NCBI GenBank assembly: GCA_947462875.1
Contig: CANHQJ010000002.1
Coordinates: forward strand, 186,001 to 250,000
Direction of reading: 5' to 3'
Origin: Verrucomicrobiia bacterium
Lineage (GTDB): Bacteria > Verrucomicrobiota > Verrucomicrobiia > Verrucomicrobiales > Akkermansiaceae
Length of the DNA stretch: 64,000 bases
Position 1 is the first letter of the stretch. Each line of letters opens with the position of its first letter. Made by a program: the position numbers and the translations under genes. The notes below the pieces were generated by a model. It was not told where the DNA came from and made no database searches. It was given only the letters and a program-made list of their open reading frames with translations. Of this stretch, positions 17,505 to 27,000 are shown in pieces.

Positions 17505-20180
17505 TTACTTTGACTCACTGGCCGGTGACTTGAGAGCCTTGATCTGATCGCGCAGGGCTTCGGAGGCGTCGAGTTCCTTGGTGCGCAGGCTCATGCCGCC
17601 GTCTTTGCTGAGTTGCTCTTTCACGACTTCCTCCGCATCGGCGAGGGCTTTGTCCAGGTCCTTGAGAGCCATGTAAACCCGGGCTCTGGCGCGCAGATGG
17701 GCGATGTTGTAGGTGGGTTTCTTGAGAGGTTTCCCTTTGGCGTCCACGGCATTCGGATCGTAAGGCGGTGCGAGGCGGAAAATTTTCTCCTGGGCCGCGG
17801 CGATGTCACCTTTTTCCAGCAGAGCCACGACAGAGGTTTCTTCTTCAGCAGCAATGACGTTGATATGCGTGGCGGAGTTGCCGCGATTGGACGGTCCCAA
17901 ACCGGATGACATCAGGGCGATGCGTCCTTTTTGATCGATGAGGATGCTGTTGAGCTGGTTGTCCTCGGACTGGATGCCCAGGCGATGGATGAGCGGATTG
18001 TTCATGCCGTTCGGCACGGTGAGCAACGGGTATGTCGGCTCTTTGCCTTCGTATCCCGCGCGGATCGATTCGGCGCTGCCAGTCAGCATGGCGACGAAGA
18101 ATTTCACATCACCCAGACCGCGGGCGGTGGTGAAATCGGTGAGTTGCTTCATGAATCCCTCGGGTGAGGCGGGAAGCATGTCCTCGCGCTTTTTGCTCCA
18201 CGGTCCCTGTTGGGCGAAAACGATGATGGTCCAGGGGCTATCGAGGTCTTCGGGAATGCGCAGCGGCTTGCCATCGAGGGTTTGCAATTCGGTTTTGAGC
18301 ATGCGTTGGGCGGGTTCGCTCCGACCCTGGGTCATGAAGTAACCTTCCCTGCGACCGAAGGACCAACCGGCGGTGAAGGGGACCTGGAACAGCCAGTATT
18401 CGTGATGTCGATCTAACAGAAACGAGCTGAACAACCACATCATCGGTGATTCGGTGTGGTCCTTGAGGATGGCTTGGCGGCAGTTTTCGTAGAACCTGCG
18501 ATCCGCGACATCGATGGCGAGCATGGCAGCCGCGGCGAGTGCCGGACCGCTGTTGGCGTTTTCTTTGACGAACTTGTCCAGGATATCGCGGGACGCTACT
18601 TTGGGATCGCGCAGTTCGCTGCGGGCGATGCAGAAGCGGGCGACGAGGTCGCAGCCGGCGGGATAGCCTGCCGCGAGGGCGGTTTTCGCTTCGGTGATGG
18701 CATCGTGCAGATGTGCGAGATTGGCTTCCGTCTTCCACAGGCCAAGCAAGGCGGTGATGAGTCGATTGCGTACGATCCAGAGATCGGGGGCTTGCGGGTG
18801 CGCGGTGATGGCCTTGCGTGAGAGATCCACGGCTTTGGCATAGTTCGCGATGATCTCGCTATGGGAAAGGCGGTAGCGCTGGGGCGGGGCGATGAAGCAA
18901 CCCTGGATGGCGCGCAGGGTTTCTTCCGGCACGGCGTTGGCAGCGCGGGTGAGTGGTTTCACTTCTCCTTTGGCGAGTGCCTTGAGTTCGGGCGGACGGG
19001 TGGGATCGATGACGCCCTCGGGATCGAAGATGAGGAAATCTCCCGTCATCAGCGAGGAAAGATGGGCGACGTAGCGTTCTTCTGTCCAACTGCGGGCGAG
19101 TGAGGAACCAAGATAACGCGCATAGTCCGTCTCGCCGTCGGTTTTGTCCTTTGGCCTCGTCGTGCCTTCCATGATCAAGGCGGCGTATCCCGTGGGGCTG
19201 AGGGTGAGGACACGCGGATCCGATCGGACGTAGGCTTTGTAAATGGGATTCTCTTTGCCGCCGGGCAGACGCAGGGCCTGCCAGTCGGCACCATGACCGC
19301 GAATGATGGATTCGCCGGCATCGGGAAGGTCATCGAGATTGATGCTGATGATTTCCAGCCGTCCGCTCAGCTCCTGTTTCATGTCCTTCGCGGCGGTGGC
19401 GAGGCCTTTGATGAGTTGTTCACTCGCGTCGCCCTTGGACCAGAAAAGCAACATCGTCGAGCGTCCGAGCGCATCCATGGGAAAGCGTAGTGTTTTTCCA
19501 TCGGATCGTTCAAATGTGCCGATGAATGGCGCGCCGAAAACCTGGCCGCCGAGTTTGTCGCGCTGGAAGGAAATCATTTCGAGGTCGCCGGCGAAACGTT
19601 CTCCGATCATGTCCTGCAAGTCGTTGACCAGGTTGTTATCGCCGAGTTCCAGCGCCATCAGCATGGCCATGCGCAGCACCTTGGGGCCGGAGGGTGTGTC
19701 GACGTAGCGATCGACGAACGGCCGCAGTGCTTTCGCCCGGGCTTCGGCATTGGCACCTTGTTTGGCAATCTCGGCTTGGGAAAGGAGCAGGTCGGCTTCG
19801 AGGCGGAGGTCGGCGTATTTGTCGGGAGCTTTCACCAGCTCGCGGCAGGTATCGAGCAGCGCCTTGCGTTGATCGGCATCGTCATCCAGCGCGATGAGCT
19901 GCTTGCGGGCGCGGAAGAGGAATTCCAGAATCGGGAAGCGGTCGGGCGACTCGCCGAGCGTCTCCGCCATTTTTTCCGCATCGCGCACCACACGCTTCAC
20001 GGCAAGGCGTTTGCGCGCATCCGATGTTCCTTCCTTGGCGGCCGTGAGTGCTTTGTCGAGCTCGGCGATGTTTTGCGGAGCGGCGGCCTCCTGGGCCAGT
20101 GCTTTGGGGGAAATCAAGGTGGTGGCTGAGCACAGCAAACCTAACTGAATGATGCGTGGCATGGCGAAAGGGAGTCTCAT
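17505..20180 (-). CDS. Secreted redoxin-like/TPR protein
   Basis: This is an 891-residue protein with an N-terminal signal peptide (cleavage near SPKALAQEA). Two thioredoxin/peroxiredoxin-like segments are visible. One lies around residues 215-330 (GAPFIGTFERSDGKTLRFPMD, then STMLLFWSKGD). The other lies around 640-760 (LDGKPLRIP, TIIVFAQQGPW, ILIDQKGRIALM). Both lack the CxxC redox motif. The stretches between and after are helical and TPR-like. It is the last gene of the moxR operon and starts 22 bases after the preceding stop. I cannot name a function; it may be a periplasmic scaffold rather than a reductase. An alternative ATG is at 20162. Confidence 0.78.
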   Translation of the reverse strand: MRLPFAMPRIIQLGLLCSATTLISPKALAQEAAAPQNIAELDKALTAAKEGTSDARKRLAVKRVVRDAEKMAETLGESPDRFPILEFLFRARKQLIALDDDADQRKALLDTCRELVKAPDKYADLRLEADLLLSQAEIAKQGANAEARAKALRPFVDRYVDTPSGPKVLRMAMLMALELGDNNLVNDLQDMIGERFAGDLEMISFQRDKLGGQVFGAPFIGTFERSDGKTLRFPMDALGRSTMLLFWSKGDASEQLIKGLATAAKDMKQELSGRLEIISINLDDLPDAGESIIRGHGADWQALRLPGGKENPIYKAYVRSDPRVLTLSPTGYAALIMEGTTRPKDKTDGETDYARYLGSSLARSWTEERYVAHLSSLMTGDFLIFDPEGVIDPTRPPELKALAKGEVKPLTRAANAVPEETLRAIQGCFIAPPQRYRLSHSEIIANYAKAVDLSRKAITAHPQAPDLWIVRNRLITALLGLWKTEANLAHLHDAITEAKTALAAGYPAGCDLVARFCIARSELRDPKVASRDILDKFVKENANSGPALAAAAMLAIDVADRRFYENCRQAILKDHTESPMMWLFSSFLLDRHHEYWLFQVPFTAGWSFGRREGYFMTQGRSEPAQRMLKTELQTLDGKPLRIPEDLDSPWTIIVFAQQGPWSKKREDMLPASPEGFMKQLTDFTTARGLGDVKFFVAMLTGSAESIRAGYEGKEPTYPLLTVPNGMNNPLIHRLGIQSEDNQLNSILIDQKGRIALMSSGLGPSNRGNSATHINVIAAEEETSVVALLEKGDIAAAQEKIFRLAPPYDPNAVDAKGKPLKKPTYNIAHLRARARVYMALKDLDKALADAEEVVKEQLSKDGGMSLRTKELDASEALRDQIKALKSPASESK

Positions 20181-20202
20181 GGGAATCAGGGGAAAAGGGG
20201 AA

Positions 20203-22161
20203 TTATTTCACCGGCTTGAGCTGCCAGTGTTTCAGGCTGACACCACGGTTCGGCGTGCGGGCGGTGATGCTCACGATATTGCTGCCAGCCGTCAGCTTGA
20301 CGCGGATTGCATTGGTAGGAGCCCACATTCCTTTGGTGTAAGGCATGGCGAAGGGCAAGGGCTCGTCGCGGTTGATGCGCACCAGAACCTCGATGTTCGG
20401 CGAGACAGTGGCGGCCTGGGCACTGAGTTCGTACTCGCCATCGGCGGGCACTTCGAGACGATACTTGAACAGCTCGGGTCGCTGACCGAGGCGGCTGTAG
20501 TGCAGTTGGTAGCCGCCGCCCCAGCTGTTGAGAAATAGAATGCGGTCGGAGCTTTTGCGCGGCGAGTAGCAGGCCACGGCGGGGATGTGGATGATACCAT
20601 CGGCACCGACTTTGATCTCTTTGTCCGCGTCGGGGATTTCGATTTCCTTGCCTTCTTCATCGCCAAGCAGTTCATCGGACTCGCCGAGTTTCATGCCGCC
20701 CACGAGTTCGAGCGCCTCGACTTCCGCCTTTTTGACGATCAGTTGTTTTTTCACAAAAGCGAGGCCTTCCCAGAAGCCGCCGCCTTGGCCGTATTTGCCC
20801 GGAGAAATGCTGACATCTTCTTCGTTCAAGGCATCGCTGATCCATTGTGCGCGAAGCACGAGTTGATAGTCATCGAACTCACGGGCCTGAGAGTCTAACA
20901 GGAAATCGAGGCCGCTTTGCGGGCCGCACCATGCCACCGACCACCAGGCGCCGAGACAGATCACCCAGCCATCGGGTGACCAGTGGCTCATCGCGCCGTG
21001 GGCGGTCTGCGTCGAGGCGCGGGTGGGGATGCCAAAGGCGCGGGTGGTGAGGCGACCGAGGAAAGCGCGCCGTCCGCAGATGCCGCCGAGGGCGATCTCC
21101 ATTTGAGGCCGGGTGCCAAGGGATGGGTCATGCTGGGTACTGCAATACGGCACATCGCTCTTGATGAAGCGAACGTAGCGCCATTTGTAGTCCTCCATGG
21201 TGATGTGATCGGGGCGGTAAACGCGCATCATCTGTCTGGTCCAGGCAAGGTCCTCGTTGCTGTATTCGGAGTCCGTGATGAAGCGGCATTCCCAGGTGTT
21301 CATGTCCTTGAACGCGGGATCCAGTTCGCCGTCGAGAAAGGCTTTTTCGTAATGCAGGTAGCGCGGCACCTGTGCAACGCCGGTTTCGGTCCTGTATACG
21401 ATGCCATAAACCCCGCCCTTTTTCTTATCGATCAGCGGTACAGTAGGAACCTCCGCGCCCGCCTCTGCCTCGGCATCGAGCTTGACGGCCTTCGTCTCGG
21501 TCTGGAGCCATGGCATGTGAATGCTGGTGCCGAGAGCGAGGCGCTGGAAGATGCTACCCACTTCGCGAGCGCGCTCACTGGCCTTGAGAATGGCGTCGTA
21601 CACCTGCATCGCCTCGCCGTATTCGCCCCCGTTGGCACCACCTGCTTCTAGGATTTGGCGCATCAACGGTTCATCGGCAAAAAGCTTTTCTAACAATTTC
21701 TCCTCCTCAGGTCCCTGCTGGGCGAACTCCGCCAGTCCGCGCGGCGTGCCGTGGGTAAGAATGGCGATGCGCATCAGAGTGCCATCGAGCTTGTTGCTGG
21801 ACAGCAGCGGTGTGAGATCGGCCATCAGAGCTTCTCCCGCCGTAAGCAGATCGGCCTGCAATTGTTCGGTGGTTTCCTCGATGGTTTTTTTATCGGCTGG
21901 TTTGGTTTCCTCCGTGATTTTCGGCAGACCATTCCACTTGGTGCGAAGTTCCAGGAAGCGCGTCTTTTTGGCTTCATCGACGGCGGGCAGAGCGGCCACG
22001 GCCTCGGCGCGCAGGGTTTCGAGCTGCTTGGTGTATTTGTCGTGCAGCTCTTCGCCACGGGCGGTCAGCGGGATTCCGACCACTTCCTTTTTAGCCGCAG
22101 CAAGCGGGGCGATGCTGGCGGCGAGAAGCATCGCGATGGTGGGTAGGGTAAGCAGTTTCAT
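20203..22161 (-). CDS. Secreted transglutaminase-like protein
   Basis: This 652-residue protein has a signal peptide (MKLLTLPTIAMLLAASIAPLAAA) and a coiled, charged region to about 230. A transglutaminase-core-like segment follows: C362 in G-G-I-C-G-R-R, then L-T-T-R-A-F-G-I-P-T-R, and H393 in S-H-W. This resembles the Cys-His core of bacterial transglutaminase-like cysteine proteins, though the third residue is unclear. The C-terminal 130 residues end in a beta-rich module (ELSAQ, NIVSITARTPNRGVSLKHW) like a carbohydrate-binding domain. It lies eighth in the moxR operon. The activity could be peptidase, amidase or cross-linking. Confidence 0.72.
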   Translation of the reverse strand: MKLLTLPTIAMLLAASIAPLAAAKKEVVGIPLTARGEELHDKYTKQLETLRAEAVAALPAVDEAKKTRFLELRTKWNGLPKITEETKPADKKTIEETTEQLQADLLTAGEALMADLTPLLSSNKLDGTLMRIAILTHGTPRGLAEFAQQGPEEEKLLEKLFADEPLMRQILEAGGANGGEYGEAMQVYDAILKASERAREVGSIFQRLALGTSIHMPWLQTETKAVKLDAEAEAGAEVPTVPLIDKKKGGVYGIVYRTETGVAQVPRYLHYEKAFLDGELDPAFKDMNTWECRFITDSEYSNEDLAWTRQMMRVYRPDHITMEDYKWRYVRFIKSDVPYCSTQHDPSLGTRPQMEIALGGICGRRAFLGRLTTRAFGIPTRASTQTAHGAMSHWSPDGWVICLGAWWSVAWCGPQSGLDFLLDSQAREFDDYQLVLRAQWISDALNEEDVSISPGKYGQGGGFWEGLAFVKKQLIVKKAEVEALELVGGMKLGESDELLGDEEGKEIEIPDADKEIKVGADGIIHIPAVACYSPRKSSDRILFLNSWGGGYQLHYSRLGQRPELFKYRLEVPADGEYELSAQAATVSPNIEVLVRINRDEPLPFAMPYTKGMWAPTNAIRVKLTAGSNIVSITARTPNRGVSLKHWQLKPVK

Positions 22162-22218
22162 GATAAGGCGGTCGGTTGATGATACGTGGGGCGAGTTACG
22201 GTGTTTTCATATGAGCCA

Positions 22219-23277
22219 CTACTCCTGATAAATCGGAATGTAGCGATGGGGGGTGCCGAGGATGATGATGGCCATGGGGGTGGCGTGGGGGTAGTTTTTG
22301 GATTTGCCTTCGACCCAGGAGCCGTCGGGCTGTTGGATGGAAATGAGTGCGTCGCGGATTTGTGGATACCATTTGGTGTAGTGCTCTTCTCCGGCCTGGA
22401 CCATCGCTTGAATGGCGTAGTAGTGGGTGTAGAAATAATACCCGATTTCCTCTTGGTTGAAAATCTTCGGGCTGTTTTCGAGGTAGCGGATGGAGGCTTG
22501 CACCCACTCGGTTTCGCGCATGCCGCAGAGCTGCGCGGCGTAGGCTCCGCCGGCGGTGCAGGCGAGTGTGGAGCCGGTGTTTCCCTGATAACCAAAGCCG
22601 CCGGATTTTTCATTCCACACCTGGTCGCGCAGGTAGCCGACGACCCGGTCGATGGTTTCCGTGGGCACGAGCACACCCGCCTGACGGGCCGAGGCGAGGG
22701 AAACAAACACCATGGCGGTGACGGAGGTGTCTTGCCCGGCATCGGGGCGGGCGTGGTAGCGCCAGCCGCCGAGCGGGCTCTGCGCGCGAAGGATCACCTG
22801 CACGGCGCGCTCAAGGGCGATCTGGATTTTTTTGTTGTCCTCTTTTTTGGCGGTCATGCCCCAGAGTTCGGACAGCGCGAGCGTGTACAGGCCGTGTTCA
22901 TACATGGCACCGGCGTAGCCAGTGGGGGATTCCCTATCGTGTTTGAGCAAAAATTCCTTGGCGCGATCGAGCGCGGCACCGTGGCGACCGAAACCGGGAA
23001 AATGCCCTTTCACCATGAAGGCCATGAGGCCGAGAGAGGTGCCGGCCATTTTGTATCCGCCATCGGGATTGCTCCAGGAGCCGTCGGGATTCTGGGTGGA
23101 GATGAGCTGTTGCAACCCGCGCTCCATCGCGCGATCCGCGGCTTCGGTGAGTTCCAACGCATCGCCTTCCTTGGGGGCCTCTGCCGGTGCCGCAGGCTCC
23201 TGCGCGGTAAGCTGCGTGGGATGCATGCCAGAAAACGCGATGCAGAGCGCGAGTGTGATTTTTGTTAGATGGTTCAT
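22219..23277 (-). CDS. Secreted prenyltransferase/squalene-cyclase-fold repeat protein
   Basis: This 352-residue protein carries a signal peptide and QW-like repeats of the alpha/alpha-toroid fold. Examples are QLISTQNPDGSW, RAQSPLGGWRY, GGFGYQG and ISIQQPDGSW, alternating with helices such as GTSLGLMAFM and QDTSVTAMVFVSLA. The catalytic DxDD motif of true squalene-hopene cyclases is not seen. Secretion also argues against terpene synthesis, so a binding or scaffold role is likelier. Its start overlaps the preceding esterase stop by four bases (ATGA), so the two are translationally coupled. Confidence 0.85.
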   Translation of the reverse strand: MNHLTKITLALCIAFSGMHPTQLTAQEPAAPAEAPKEGDALELTEAADRAMERGLQQLISTQNPDGSWSNPDGGYKMAGTSLGLMAFMVKGHFPGFGRHGAALDRAKEFLLKHDRESPTGYAGAMYEHGLYTLALSELWGMTAKKEDNKKIQIALERAVQVILRAQSPLGGWRYHARPDAGQDTSVTAMVFVSLASARQAGVLVPTETIDRVVGYLRDQVWNEKSGGFGYQGNTGSTLACTAGGAYAAQLCGMRETEWVQASIRYLENSPKIFNQEEIGYYFYTHYYAIQAMVQAGEEHYTKWYPQIRDALISIQQPDGSWVEGKSKNYPHATPMAIIILGTPHRYIPIYQE

Positions 23278-24059
23278 TGCGGTGCTGGGGTGCTTGGTTG
23301 TTTTGGGCCGATCATCTCGATGGCTTTGGCGGCGAAGCGTTCGCCGAGTTTGATGGATTCTGCCGGGCGGTAGTGGAGATCGCCCGCGGCGTTCGGATCT
23401 TCCTGGATCAGGTCATCGGTATCGATCCACTCGCCGTCCTTGTGATCTTCGGCGAGCTTCACCTGGACTTCACGCATTTTGGTCCAGTGCGGATTTTTCA
23501 GATTTTTCATATCGAAATCGCTCAGGCGTCCGATCACAAATTTGACATCATCGCGTTTCAAGTCGGTCTCCAGTCGCTGGAAGAGTTTCAGGAAACTTTC
23601 CGCATAGACATCCGCATGGGATCTCCCGGCATCGGACTCTCCCTGCATCCAGATGAATGTGACCGTGGCAAAGGTTTGATCACCCGCGGCGGCTTTGACC
23701 GCTTCGATCAACGGTGGATAGAGGCTGCCGTTGTCGCGCTGCTCTTGTTCGCTCGGTGGGTGATTGTCGGAATAACGGTAGCCGGCGCACCAATAACGGA
23801 TGCCGCGGCCGCTTTTCATGCTCATGGCAATCGTGACGTTCTCCTTGCCGTAGGCCTCTTCGACTTTTGCGGAAAATCCCTGCATGAGGTTTTTCGTCAT
23901 GTTCGATTGGCCGGAAAGGATGAACAAATGCTTGCCGGATTGCGCAGCGGACTCCGCAACCGCGCCCTGTCCCATCGCGGGGACGATATGCACGCAAGCG
24001 ACGACAAGACAGACTCTTGCGAGGCGGATCAATCCCATGCGATGAATGGCTGCGATCAT
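23274..24059 (-). CDS. Secreted SGNH/SASA-family carbohydrate esterase
   Basis: This 261-residue secreted protein belongs to the sialate O-acetylesterase/acetylxylan esterase (SASA) group of SGNH hydrolases. The nucleophile S52 lies in L-S-G-Q-S-N-M, block III appears as W-M-Q-G-E-S-D at about 137-143, and D227 with H229 complete the site in A-G-D-L-H-Y. Family members remove acetyl groups from glycans. The ATG at 24059 overlaps the upstream stop by four bases; M8 (24038) would give a shorter signal peptide. Finding it in a MoxR/Bat operon suggests a cell-envelope or surface glycan substrate. Confidence 0.88.
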   Translation of the reverse strand: MIAAIHRMGLIRLARVCLVVACVHIVPAMGQGAVAESAAQSGKHLFILSGQSNMTKNLMQGFSAKVEEAYGKENVTIAMSMKSGRGIRYWCAGYRYSDNHPPSEQEQRDNGSLYPPLIEAVKAAAGDQTFATVTFIWMQGESDAGRSHADVYAESFLKLFQRLETDLKRDDVKFVIGRLSDFDMKNLKNPHWTKMREVQVKLAEDHKDGEWIDTDDLIQEDPNAAGDLHYRPAESIKLGERFAAKAIEMIGPKQPSTPAPQ

Positions 24060-27000
24060 TTGGCGACTCGTTCGTAGTAGTTCTTCAGGGTGGCGCGGAA
24101 TTCGAGCGGAAGCTCGCGGGCGAAGTTTTGGTTCAGCGCGGCGCGGTTGCGCTCACCGAGGATTTCCCACTCGGATTTTTTGTCCTTCGGTGCCTCGCCG
24201 CTGACGAACTCGGAGATTTCACTGACGGATTCCGAGAAATAGAGATCGTCGGTTTCGGCCTCGGTAACCACATCGCTGTCGCTACTCGATGCGGGTGGCA
24301 CGGCGGTGTTGAGAATGAGTGCCTGTTCGATGATGAAATGGCGCACGGTTTGATCGATCGTGAGTTGCCCTGCGGTGGCAGCGGCTTTGTCAGAACTTTT
24401 CAGCATCTCGACCACCGGCGTGATTTGTTTGTGGGCCTTGGCGAGCATGGGATGCTGGAGGCCTTCGACTTGATTCGATTTGATGAGAGCATCGGCGAGC
24501 GCTTGTTGGGCGGCGGCGAGACTTGGCAGATCCTTGTCGGCCGCGGCATTGGTGCGACGCAACAACACGCGGTGCTTGCTGGTGGTATCGAGCACGGCGA
24601 TGAGGCGGTGCAGTTCGGGTGGTTCCGCTTTTGTGAGAATGATACCGGGCAATCCATTGAGCATGGCGATGATGATATTCACCTGCTCGGAATGAGCGGC
24701 AAAGGCCTTTTCCGCGGATTGCATCGCTTCGGTGGCAGGTTCGCCGGCTTGCAACTGGCTGAGTGCTTTGTTCATGTGCATGGAAGGCACCATGCCGTCG
24801 AAGGTGAGATCGAGTCCGACAAATTTCTCTTTCACTTTTTCATCGAGCAAATCGAAATCGATGCGCCCGGCGACGTTCGAAAGCGCCTCGCCGTAGGCTT
24901 TGGCCTCGGCGGCGAGTGCTTGTTGCAGCGCGAATGCTTCCTGCGGTTTGTTTTGTTCGCGCAGCTGGCGTTGGCGGAAGGCGAGCATGGAGCCATCCGT
25001 TTGCAGGTTGTGGAGAAACTCGACAATCTCGGTGACGTAGCCCGTCTGCACCGCGATCTCGGCGACCAGGCCTTGGACTTTCGCGAGGGATTCCACGGCT
25101 GTTTCCTGAATCTCGGCGGCGTCCTCGCCATCGCCGTCTTCCATGGCGAGCAAGGCATCTTCTACGTCCGATGCCGCGAACACCAGCGGCGTGCCGACAT
25201 CCAATCGCGCGGCGACGACATCGAGAGTCGGGGCGATGTCAGTGAGGCACTGGAGCAAATTGCGCTGCGGGGCCAGCAGGGCAGTCAGTTGTTTTTCATC
25301 GGCTTTCTGCGTGGCTGCGATCAGGTCGTTTTGTCCACCGACCACATCGGCCATGTCATTGCTGGCATTGCTCACGGCTTGCTGGAAACCGATGAGTTGT
25401 TGTTGCAAATTGAACTGCACCAATTGTCCCTCGGCGATGGTGCGGGCTTCGGTGAGCGCGGCGGCGGCGGCTTCTTGCGGCTCGATGGCATCCTCGGTCT
25501 TCTTGGCGCGGAGTTGGGTCACGGCCAGGGTCATGGCCTTCGAGGCCGACTCGACCCGACTGAGCAATGGCAGCACTTCCTTCGCGGGTGTGGTTCCCTC
25601 GCCGGACAGCTCCTTGCGGAATGCGTCGAGTTCCACGCTTACCGCGACAAATTCTTCGGTCAAAGCGGCGGGGTCTTTTTCATCGAGAGCCACTTCCTCG
25701 GTTTGTTCGATCAGTCCGATCGCGCGGGTTTCGAGTTGTTCCAGCACGCTGATGCGGTCACTGGCATCGGAGACCTGAGCGGATACGCCGAGGGTGTTCT
25801 GCGCCAGCTCCACCGACCAGCGGTTGACGATGCCATCGAGCTCGCGCAGTGCGGCGAGGGCATCGCGCTGGCGGGTGAGTGCCTCGTCTTTCGACTGTGC
25901 TTGCAGGCTGGCGACGGCTTCGGTCATCAAGGATTCCACGCGCAAACGTCGCTCATCGCTGGGTGGTGCGGGCGGCAAGGTGATGTCTAACAAACCAGCG
26001 CGCGGTGCGGGAATCCGGGACATGCCCGTCAGCAGCAATCCATCGCGCAGAGCTGCCTGGCGTTTGGCAAGCGCCGTGAGATCCGTGGCGGTTTGGGCAT
26101 CGGTGAGGAGTTTTTCCTGAGCAGAAATGAGGCTGGTCAACTGCTCGCGCAAGGAGCGGATCAGCGCGTATTCGGCACCGCTGCGCATGGTAAACTCGGC
26201 TTCTAACAAGGGACGGATCAGGGGATAAAGCGAGGCATTGGCTTCCGCGGATTTGCCCGCTCGTGTTTGCGCGGCGGCACTGCGAAGGGTGTCAGTCAAT
26301 TTCGATTTCCGCAGGTCATGGATGCTCCGACTCAGACCCAGCACGGCGAGCGGCCGTTTGTCGTAGCGGATGCCGGTGGTGAGTTGATTGAACAACTGAT
26401 CGGTCCAGGTGGCGACTTCTTCGATGCCTTTTGCCAAGGCCTCGGGCTGATCCGATGCTTGATTGAGCCGCAGGCGGGCGCGCGCCAGTTCTTTCGCGAG
26501 CATCGTCGTTTCGCGAGCGAAGACCTCGCGCGAGGCATCAATGCCGCGCAGCAGAACAAGGCCGGCGAGTTCGCGGGCGGCTTGGTTCACCGCCGCGGTG
26601 GCGGGGCGTGGATCGCGAGTGGTGGCGCCGACTTGGGCGCGCAGCAGGTCGGCGGCGCGGGCGACGTGATCGCTGGCGATGGTGCGCATGGCATCGCGCA
26701 GGGAAGCTAACGAAGCGCTCTCCAACGCATCGGTGACTTGGTTGGCAGCGAGGTCATCGAGCAAGGCCTGCACTTCATCGGCGGTGGTGACGAGTTGCTC
26801 GCGCACCATTTCCTGGCGGATCGCTTCGAGCTGGCAGGTGGCGAGGTAACTCTCCGCAGTGGGATCTAGACTGACAGCCAGATCATGTGCGGCGCGCTGC
26901 TGGCGATAGAGCGTGCGCACCCGGGTGAGCAGTCGCTCCATTTGTTTGGTGACTTCCGCGAGGTAATCTTCGCGGGAAAGAAAAGTGATGCGCCGTGTGT

